Below are positions 55,401 to 64,000 of a DNA stretch of 64,000 nt, piece after piece. The stretch covers positions 2,968,001 through 3,032,000 of the forward strand of contig OW799233.1 of NCBI GenBank assembly GCA_941918925.1. The letters run 5' to 3'. This stretch comes from Phyto melanocephala (taxonomy: Eukaryota; Arthropoda; Insecta; Diptera; Rhinophoridae). Numbering within the stretch: the first letter of the stretch is position 1; every line of letters starts with the position of its first letter. The position numbers and the translations under genes are program-made. The notes beneath the pieces are model-generated. The model did not search any database, was not told where the DNA came from, and was given only the letters and a program-made list of their open reading frames with translations.

Positions 55401-57676
55401 AATGCCATTTCTACCACAACTCATCCCCCCCACCCACCGTGTCCTCATAGCAACATTCGTTCGCAATACAACATTAAACTTGCCAAAAAGTGCAACAAAT
55501 AAAAAGTAAGAAAAAACCAAATAAAAATTGGTAGTCAGTCAATCGCATTGTGTTTAGAGTTGCTGTTGTTATTATTGTTGTTGATGCAGTTTAGTTGGCT
55601 GACTAGCTATTTGGCTACTTTAGTAGGCTGATTCAATGGTTGGTGAGCTGGTATGCTTTGGTTGAAAAGAAAAAGAATTGCATTAAATTGTATTGTTTTT
55701 AGGTTTTGTATTATTTTGCTTTGAATGCAGTTTAGTATTCTTGTTGCAAAATGCCCTTAATTGGGTTCGTTATAATGACTTAACTTACAATACCGCAACT
55801 GCATGAATTGAAATATATAAATATACAAACATACAAACATAAGTATGTATGCATATACAAACGTATTTATATTCCACCAACATGCATTGGCATGAATTTA
55901 AAATGCTTCGACATTTTTCATAATTGTCCTCCCAAATTGATTAACTGCAACAACAACAAAAACAACTACAATAACAAGAAGACAAACAATGAATATAAAA
56001 AATATAAATAAATTACAAATTTCAATTTTCCTGCAAAAAAGATGAGACAACAGCAAACATATAAATTGCTTCCATGGAAAGCTTCGGCAAAAGGGCACGT
56101 TTAAAGGGCTATAAAAAAAAGGAAGATGAAATTGAAGCTCATGCCTGCGCAAAAGTTTGGAAAACAATAATCACCCGCACTCCATAAATGGCAATTGTAA
56201 ACATTATACATATGTATGCGGTCAGTGTCACACAGTTACAACAATGGCAACAGTAGCCGCCAAGAGTAACGATTCCTCCTCCCTAACTATAACAACAAAA
56301 TATGACAATTACTTTATTACGCAAGTCGAAAACATTTAGTTGCACTTGCCGCTGACATCCTTCGACTAACAACAATAACATTTTAAAAACGAAATAAAAA
56401 AAAACAGAATTGCATGGAGAAATTTTGATTTATGCACCTGCACGTTTTCGAGGCAAATCTTTAGAGCGTCTTTCTTATATTGTTCATTTATTTTTTATTA
56501 TTTTTTTTTTTTTCATCTTCATCTGTACGTATGTTAAATGCGTATGTATTGTCGTTTATTGGACCAAAATATCATTTATAGTTTTCATTTAACAAAAATC
56601 ACAAAAGACCATAAATTGCAATGACCCAATGCATACGTACAGATGTATGTATGTATGTGTATATAAGTATGAATATGAACTGCTTGCCTGAGAATTTCAA
56701 ACAATGATAACGTGCGCCTACTACATACGCATTAAGTAGCAGAGTTCCTTTAGTGAGCCTTCAACATTTGCAAAACCCTCTGTTATGATACATTTATATT
56801 GTGGAAAAAAAGGCCACTTAATGAAACGGGGTAAGAAAACGAAGAAGGGATATGACTTTATGTTAAAGTCATCTCTTAGTTGTTTGCTTATATGTATAGG
56901 AACAGGAAGCATTTTTCTCAACTATTTTGGTGACTTTTTGGCGATATTGTCAATAAAACGTCTACACTTTTAACACATTAAAATGATAAATAGAAAAAAT
57001 GCAACAGTTTAACAGTAAAAATATTTTATTTGCTAAACTGTAGATTACATTCACATTTTAAAATAATGTTTAGAATAAATAGGGTAAAATGTACCAAAGA
57101 CATACAAGTGAATACCTGGTTTCAATGTCGTCAAATGGTCTCATAAGAACTACCTAGTCAATACTTTCAACGTCACTAGTAGATTTTAAATAACAAGAAT
57201 ATTTTCTGGGGTTTAATTGTCAGTAGTACTAGTGACAATACTTTTCCTGTTTCTGCACGAAATGGTCTACCTAGAATTTTGATATTCAGTATTTGAAATA
57301 AAACCAGCTTTAATTTTATTAATTCTTTAAAGATGTCTTTTAGAAAACGTTTGCATTTTAAAGTACTCATTTAAAGAAGCGTTCACATATCGTTAGAAAA
57401 AGCTTATTTAAGCTTGAAATCCTAATGCGTCAAAATGTTACTCATCTACGCAAAATTAATTTTAAATTAATTAATTAATTAATTTTCAAATTGTTTCATA
57501 GTAGGTTAGACTATGATAAAAAGATTTTTAAACGATTGCACTCTGGATCTGGTTTTTTTAATTATTTCAATATTTTAAAGGAGAGGTACTCTGAATAGCA
57601 GTTAACCTTTTAGGTTTCAGACTTATGATCATGTCTGATTTGACAGATAATTAGTTTTTTCCTTCCGCTGAACGAA
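52478..57676. other. AT-rich DNA with a conserved-looking island at 55.03-55.19 kb
   Basis: Mostly low-complexity sequence with CAA-type repeats. At 55030-55190 composition is more balanced and the plus strand has ATGGAG|GTATGTAAG (about 55147), a strong donor, and CCGAG|GTAAAG (about 55109). No coding frame can be tied to them. A minus-strand frame of 125 codons (54537-54160) has no recognisable motif. Confidence 0.35.
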
Positions 57677-58003
57677 TATGGTTGTGTATACGCTTGAACA
57701 ACGCTGGGAAATACTGCGACATTACTTTGGCCGATTTTGCCAAAAAAATCATCTTTTCAGATGAAGCTCATTTTGATCTTGGCGGGTATGGAAACAAGCA
57801 AAATTGTCGCATTTGGGACACAGAAAACCCGCACGCATACATTGGAAAGCTGAAACACACAAAACGAGTCACTGCTTGATGTGGATTTTGGTTTGAGCGA
57901 TCGTTTTTAGGCCATGTTGAACGAATTTTTGTTCACAAAAATTGAAGAGGAGGATATTGGCAATATTTGGTTTCAACAGGACGGCGCACAGTGAGACAGC
58001 CCT
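57677..58003 (+). pseudogene. Internally deleted mariner-type transposase
   Basis: ATG at 57678 opens MVVYTLEQRWEILRHYFGR, a typical mariner N-terminus. It runs directly (with a frame change) into ADFAKKIIFSDEAHFDLGG and NKQNCRIWDTENPHAYI, the block with the first catalytic aspartate, so about 120 residues of DNA-binding domain are deleted. KRVTA is followed by a stop; then, after a second deletion, MLNEFLFTKIEEEDIGNIW and FQQDGA hold the second catalytic aspartate. The sequence ends just beyond, before the third. Very similar motifs to known mariners imply recent death by deletion. Confidence 0.8.
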
Positions 58004-58744
58004 AAAGTAACCTCGGCAAAAAATGGTTTTTGGCGTGTCGTCCAATTTGGATGAAATTTTCACAGTATATTAACAGATATATGAGTAACAATTCCCTGAA
58101 ACTTGAGTCTGATAACTTCATTACTTTTTGGTCTAGAGCAAGTCAAAGTTGAGGTATGCTAACGCGCTTGAAATATGTTAGTTCAATATGTAATATTCAA
58201 AAGCTTATCAATAAAAAAATACATAGTAAATATAACTTTAAAGTATTTTTTTTAATTAATAAAGTTGTTGTAGAATGAGTAGATAAAAAATTAAATTTAA
58301 AAAAGAAATACAAAAAACATTTCTTTACAACAGAATTGTGGTGTAAAAATTGAACATTTTGCATTTTCAATGGACTAGGAAATATAGAGTAGCCACTCGC
58401 CCTAGGTGATGAAAGATTGAAGTCTCAGTTTTCATTCAAAGTAAAGGACATATAGCAAAAGTACTTTAAACATACAAAAAACTACAAAAAATACGCAACG
58501 CGCACATTCTGTCGCTATACGTATGTTAGCATGCAATAGCATGTTTACAAATTTTTAATATTCCATTCTCGTAAAAATTCACGTATTTCTACAAATGAAG
58601 ATGTAATGCACTATTTGCAAATATCATCAGATCCTTAATTAATTAATTTAGAATGAGAATGAAATTGAAAAATTTAGAATACCATGATGTTATTAAACAA
58701 CTATTGATAGAATGAAAAAAAAATTGTTATTTTTTATTGCATTT
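58004..58744. other. AT-rich DNA, nothing recognised
   Basis: No supported gene or repeat. Confidence 0.4.
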
Positions 58745-59110
58745 CAATGGGAGGTGGGCGTAACAGTGGGCGTGCTATTGTAATTTTTGCATGAAACATT
58801 TTAAATTATATAAATTACAGTAATATCAAATTAAAGGTTGTACCTAAAATATTTTAGAAAATATGGGACTTTTTTTGTTGAGGTTGTATGGGCGGTTGGG
58901 GTAAAAGTAGGCCAAAGTCCAAAACTTTATTCCGATAATGTTTGTAACAATATAATATTCAAGTATACCCAAATTTAAAGTTATATCTAAAGTATTACGG
59001 ACAATACGGCGTTTTACAAATTTCGATTGTATGGGAGGTGGGCGAATTTTGTTAATTTTTTTTAACTGGAATTGTCTTAAATATAACCTGTGCAAAATTT
59101 CAGAACTCTG
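58745..59110 (+). repeat. Diverged tandem block related to the 11.2-13.9 kb element
   Basis: TGGGAGGTGGGCG recurs at about 58749, 58886 (as TGGGCGGTTGGGG) and 59031, a period of about 140 bp, followed by TGTGCAAAATTTCAGAACTC as in the long element (TGTGCAAAATTTCAGAGTAG near 13300). A shortened, older relative without termini. Confidence 0.55.
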
Positions 59111-60257
59111 CAATGACTCCTTGTATTTAATGCCGGTGTTGTCACACTGTGCGGCGATACGTGCCACACAGCCGAAGCTACACCTTTTTATAGCATTTTT
59201 AAAAAAAAAAAGTTATTTGGCGGACCCGATATTTGCCGCAATAAAAGCAAACACTTTATTGAGTATATATCATAGATGCACTGGAATGTTTTGTAGGCGT
59301 CTTGGTGAGAAATTTTTTTTACAGTGATATGAAAAAGTAAGCTCAGAGGTTTTCATTAAAATTTAATCACAAAAAATTGTTTTTGTTGTAAGTGATGTAT
59401 AATAACGTTGTTCCCATTAAATTTGCTATTTTTTTTAGTTGCAAGAAAAAGTAAGCATAATAATTTCAATTAAAATTTAAACACAAAAAATAGTTTTGAT
59501 TATAAAAAATTAATAATAATACAGTAAAAACTGAATTTATTATTTTTTTACTTGATAAAGTGGGGCAATTTTCAATACATTATACTGTTTTCAATTTAAA
59601 ATCTTGATTTTTTAAATATATAGTATTTTAAATCATAATTTTTTTACGCACTGTATTTGAAAAAATACCACCACAGCCCCTAAGCATATAAACTAGTCGT
59701 TATTTCAGTGACCACAAAATTTAAGACCATAAAAATAAAAGAGCTGGGGCTTACAAACAATTGCTTGATGAAATGGCCACTTGTAATACATAAGGTTACC
59801 GGATTAAGTTTTAAATGAAATACAGTCAAAATAAATAATAGCTGTCTAATATTGTGATTTTCTAAAGTTAAAATTGTTAACAGCAGACTTTGCGCTCACA
59901 CTACAACTTTTATTAAATCAGGCTTAAACTCACAGTATGTCTAATAAATTTATTAAAAAAAACTAATTTCTCGTAGAAATAAGTTTCTGGCAATACTTTT
60001 TAAAATTTTTTTCTGTAATAATTTTAATAGTACTGGCAAGATAAAGGCAAACAAGTTACAACAAGTTACACTGAATTAATAATTAATTTGATATATTTAG
60101 AGCCTTATTTTATTATCACAACACCAAAATTTTCTAGCACAAAAATTTTGTTAATATTAAAATTCATTTTGTTAAATTTGATTAAAGTTTTTTTATTTAA
60201 AATTTATAGGCGTGTTATAAATGCGTAAGTACCATTTACTTAGGCATTTGTATATAA
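59111..60257. other. AT-rich DNA, nothing recognised
   Basis: No supported gene. GTTACA direct repeats (ACAAGTTACAACAAGTTACA near 60051) precede the next Helentron-like copy. Confidence 0.4.
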
Positions 60258-61052
60258 AACAAGTAACAGTGCAATATTCGGCCGTGCCGAATCTTATATA
60301 CCCTTCACAACGTGTAGTCATGCAATAACAATTGTTTGTATCACCATTCGCCTCATATAAAATACGTACTGAAACATCCCATTGCAGGATTATAAATTGA
60401 GTTTACGTATGTACGTTTCCAAAAAAAAAATTAAAAAAAAAATATATTAAAAACAATATATAATAAATAATAATAATATATTAAAAATAAAAAAAATACT
60501 AAAAAAAAATTTTAAATTTAAAAAAAATTTTAAATTTAAAAAAAAAATTTTTAAAAAAATTTAAAAAAAAAAATTTTAAAAAAAAATTAAAAAAAATATA
60601 TAAAAAAAATAAAAATATAAATAATATATAAAATTAAAAAAAAATTTTTTTGGCTCAGCTGGAATTCGATGCCACGTTTACTTTAACCAGTATGTATGTA
60701 GGTTGTTGTTGTAATTGTGAAAAAAAACGAGGTGGTCGTGGTTTTTTGCTCATATCTCAGAAAGTTATGGGGCGATTGTGCTGAATTTCAATAGCGATTC
60801 ATTCCTGGATATTTCCAAGAGATTGATACCATACACAGATCTAAGGAGCATATAGTTGCTTCTAAAAGTTGATTTCAACCAACACACGGACAGACAGGCA
60901 GACGGACAGACGGTCAAAGCTTAATCGACTCCTCTATTCATAAGCTTTCAGAAAATATATACTTTATGGGGTCGAAAATGAAAATTGTAGAAATTACAAA
61001 CGGAATGACAAAGCTATATATACCCTTGTGCACCACAGGTGAAGGGTATAAT
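60258..61052 (-). mobile_element. Helentron-associated (HINE/mini-me-like) repeat, fourth copy
   Basis: In reverse orientation: AACAAGTAACAGTGCAATAT, the palindrome ATTCGGCCGTGCCGAAT, an A-rich tract (60420-60650) mirroring the T-rich tract of the copy at 21217, GGCAGACGGACAGACGG (about 60898), the core TACTTTATGGGGTCGAAAAT, AAACGGAATGACA, and the terminal hairpin TATACCCTTGTGC..GGTGAAGGGTATA. No coding frame. Confidence 0.8.
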
Positions 61053-62254
61053 AAGTGCAATAATAGACCGCTTTAACAAACATAAATATAGTTAGCCCGT
61101 TAGTTAGAAAAATTTTATGTAACGAAATCGACTTTATTAAAATTTACCGTTTAATGTCGCTACGAATGCCTTAATTTGACTCTAGATATTGTTTTGTCTC
61201 TTTATATATATGACCTCCCTACTCTGGCTTTTATATCTCAAAGTTAGATCAATTTCACATTGTTATGATTTCACTTACTTACATTTAAATAATGTTTAAT
61301 GCAAATATTGTTTTTAACATTTTTTTATTTTATTTGTGAAAGAAAAAGCGATTTAAATTTAAATACAAGCCCAAAACCATCCGTCAGTCGAGCAGTCATA
61401 ACAACTAGTCATTTAAATTCATATAAAATCCAAAAAAACAAAAATTATTATAATTCCAAAATTGTTGTTAAATTTTTTTCAAGGAATATTGTATTAAGCC
61501 ACTTGACATGTTATTGTTTAATGCTTTTCCTTTACATTGTTTCCATTTTTTATTTAAGATTATATGCTTAAAACAAATATATTTTTTTTTTGTTTTAAAA
61601 TATTTTTACACACAACATGAGTGGTGGAACGTGGCTTTGTAACAAAAAAAATTAAAACGAAATATGAAAACTAATTGACACTTCAATGGAATTTAAGTAT
61701 GCGTTATCGTAAATACGAAAATAACAATAAACAAAAAATATAATCTTAGTTAAAATTAATCATATTGGCAAATATTTAATTTAAGCTAAAAGAAAATATC
61801 AACTCAAAGACGCACACGAAAAGTGCCACTGAATATTTTAACTTAATGTAAAATTGTTTATCACTTTCAATAATAAAAAGTGACACATGGTTTTCAAATG
61901 ATAAAATACATCAAATTAGGGAGCAATATATTATGATTGAGTTTTTTGATTATCATCATATGATGCAATAATCTCATTGTGATCGCTCATTGTCATCAAT
62001 TAATTTCATAAAATCATAATGTAATCATTTTAATTATGATATGATGTCACACAACCACAAATTGGTTTAAACTTATCATAATATAATCTCTAATAACCAT
62101 GAAAATTTTACATATTTTCTTAATGTTATTTCACGTAGTCGTAATATTACTCCCAATGAATTATAAAATATTTACTATTTACTAAAACCTATTGCTTAGT
62201 TTGGCTATACGTTATATTGATTTTACTTTACTTTTCGCTACAAAAAATTAACAC
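61053..62254. other. AT-rich DNA with ATGAT-rich stretch
   Basis: From about 61925 to 62090 ATGAT/ATCAT words dominate and could fold back; no element ends recognised. No gene. Confidence 0.4.
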
Positions 62255-62700
62255 AATATGCAATGGCTCTACAGTATGTCGAAATAATCTTAAGACTTAT
62301 GTATCACTTTTATGGTGGCCAAAAGTTGCACAAGTTAGTACAGAGGATGCGCTTAGGTATTCCTCGCCCAGCATGTATTGGTATCACAGATGCCAGTAGA
62401 ACATTTCCGACGGACGCACACGAAGTTTATTTGGGCTGCTAACATTTGTCTGCCACAAATAATAAACACTCTAACGCTCTACCACTTTTAGAAGCTCAGT
62501 AGCCTGAAAAGTGGCGAGTTTTAGAACATATAAAATATGCGATCCCATCGCAAGGGTCAGAAATTCTATTCTAAGAATTTGTGATAGGCACAACAATTTA
62601 CATTTTGATCAGACTACTTGGACTCATGAGTCTTAGTGATCTAATGTAAAGACCCAAATCTGGTACACTGACGGTTGAATATAGTCGTATGGCATATTTA
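62255..62700 (+). pseudogene. Decayed LOA-type RT-thumb to RNase H remnant
   Basis: LLWWPKVAQVSTED (about 62305-62345) then, in another frame, PACIGITDASRTFPTDAHEV (about 62369-62430) match the region after the reverse-transcriptase palm in LOA elements (VWWP, then CLGITGA and PT..A.EV). TQIWYTDG at about 62650-62675 is the start of the RNase H domain, immediately followed by a stop. Blocks around CATGAGTCTTA and CACTGACGG are shared with the remnant at 19641-20480, so both come from related copies. Confidence 0.6.
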
Positions 62701-63079
62701 GATAAGATTTTAAAAAGGCTCTACCCGTGGCTAAATAATCTTCAATACGTTAGTCCAAAATTTTTTCCATATAAAGAGATCAGTGCCTATAAAGGCTCTA
62801 CGAAAAGCCCCCCAATGAAATAACGCCCAGGAAACAATCCCTAATGAAGTAAACCCCAAACAATTGGAAATAACACCCAAAAACAGTAAATGAAATAACA
62901 TCGAAAAATAAATGAAATAAGCCCCAAAGCGAAAACGAAACAACCCCTAATATTTCATATTAAATAACTCCCAATGCTGAAAATGAAATAACCCTCAATG
63001 AACAAAAATGAAATTATGCCCAAAATTCATAAAAGAGTCAGTTTCACTAAGGATTTCATGAAGTCAATCTGGACCAACA

Positions 63080-63440
63080 GCAAAATCGCAAAATTATTGA
63101 TATAAATTGTGTGGAGGCACGCAGGCGTCTTCTTCATAATAAGGATATATGCAACTTCGAAATTGTGCAGCATTCATAATCAATTTTTTTTTGTGAAGGA
63201 GCATACAAAGCTCGTTTAGTAGTGACTACTTTTGGTTTTGTAAATGGACTAAGTCCAGTTCAGTTATTTTCCCTTATACGATGGAAGCAATTTGAGATCA
63301 GTCAACAACGAGCTACCCTAAGACTTTCGAATGGCTTGAAAATCCAACTCATGGGAGACGTTATTATAGTTACAATATTGTAAAGAAGGCAGTAATTTTC
63401 TGTAATGGGGATCTGAGGAAATATGGACAAAGAATTGTTT
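63080..63440 (+). other. Unassigned coding-like stretch inside the MULE region
   Basis: Plus-strand stretches such as VEARRRLLHNKDICNFEIVQ (from 63110) and TFEWLENPTHGRRYY (from about 63323), in different frames, look protein-like and are less AT-rich, but match no family I recognise. Confidence 0.3.
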
Positions 63441-63552
63441 AATATTTCCAATATATTTATTTTTGAAACCCAACTACCAAAAATTAATTTTCATGTACAT
63501 ACATAAATAAATGCGAAATGGTAAAAAAACAAAATAGTTGTTTATGAATTCA

Positions 63553-63755
63553 CCTCCTCACTACTTGGCAGAAGTGGAACCAACAACCGATTACTTTTGA
63601 TTTAGGGAAAACAATCATTATTGCCTTCCGTAGACTAATTTCGTAGTCTGTCACGAAGGTCGCACCATCCAAATCCAGAACGTTATCATTTATGTATTTG
63701 AAAAGATATTGGAATATATTCATAGGCTAAAAGTTTTCTTGTAAAAGGCCTATTT
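63553..63755 (-). pseudogene. Mutator-like (MULE) transposase fragment
   Basis: The minus strand reads FTRKLLAYEYI, then after a one-base shift QYLFKYINDNVLDLDGATF, VTDYEISLRKAIMIVFPKS and VIGCWFHFCQVVRR, then a stop. TD(Y/F)E..L..A...FP and GCWFH..Q are the core of the MULE domain, including a catalytic aspartate. The upstream zinc-finger and downstream parts are not recognised. Dead fragment. Confidence 0.75.
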
Positions 63756-64000
63756 TTATATAATTTATTTACAAACACCCCCAAAACTAAAAGCTTTAAA
63801 AATGAAATAACCCCCGAATACAAAATGAAATACCACCCAAACTATACACGCTATGAAACAAGCCCCAAATTTTAAAAATTTGTTGGGTGTTATTTCATTG
63901 GAGATTATTTCATAATTTGAAAACCCCAAATGAGAAATGAAATAATTTCCAAATAATTTCATATGAAATAACACCCAAAAATGTATGAAAAAAATTTGGA

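Larger units (their letters stand above)
62780..64000 (-). mobile_element. MULE-type transposon with minisatellite-like flanks (truncated by window end)
   Basis: Two blocks (about 62800-63030 and 63777-64000) are built from irregular repeats of the word AATGAAATAACNCCCAA; in the right block part is inverted (GGGTGTTATTTCATTGG near 63885). Between them lies a MULE transposase fragment on the minus strand. Long arrays of short repeats around the gene are known for foldback-like MULEs. The outer ends are not visible. Confidence 0.5.

Overview
The window looks like AT-rich euchromatin of a higher (brachyceran, probably calyptrate) fly. It has long A/T runs, CAA/TTG, TATG, CTGA and GT microsatellites, DINE-1/mini-me (Helentron-associated) repeats with GTCY microsatellites, LOA-type non-LTR elements and mariner, hAT, Harbinger and MULE remnants. 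I see no bacterial-style gene organisation. Species cannot be fixed from the sequence.

Host gene: the only well-supported host coding sequence is one internal exon on the minus strand (3511-3645). It has clean splice sites and ends in the C-Y-C-D-G start of a type I BMP receptor ectodomain, best matched to thickveins (tkv). A second, weaker candidate coding exon on the minus strand (52345-52477) ends in a compatible phase. If both belong to one transcript, about 49 kb of the window is a single giant intron, and the transposon load is intron content. A strong isolated splice donor at 28236 (minus) may mark an alternative first exon.

Layout. 0-1.4 kb: repeat fragment and a recent 5'-truncated LOA element with a 10-bp target duplication. 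1.5-9.7 kb: a 403-bp inverted-repeat element, the tkv exon and a hammerhead-ribozyme-like retroposon. 9.7-13.9 kb: tandem-unit interspersed repeats, including a 2.7-kb Helentron-like element carrying an internally deleted mariner. 14-24 kb: foldback MITEs, an LOA remnant and a second Helentron-like copy. 24.2-27 kb: Harbinger element, tandem-unit repeat and MITE. 29.1-30.4 kb: fragment resembling densovirus non-structural genes, with two overlapping frames, split by a small RTE-like insertion with a 13-bp duplication. 30.6-31.7 kb: LOA reverse-transcriptase remnant and a decayed hammerhead copy. 35.6-39.6 kb: MITEs, a tRNA-derived SINE, a mariner C-terminus and the third hammerhead copy. 41-47 kb: Tc1 remnant, third Helentron-like copy and a BED-finger hAT. 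57.7-64 kb: mariner derivative, a diverged tandem block, fourth Helentron-like copy, LOA remnant and a MULE transposase fragment between two minisatellite blocks.

Most interesting are the three hammerhead-like ribozyme copies, all with one extra U after the CUGAUGA core, and the endogenous densovirus-like fragment that keeps two overlapping frames. All family calls come from reading motifs by eye; no database search was run.
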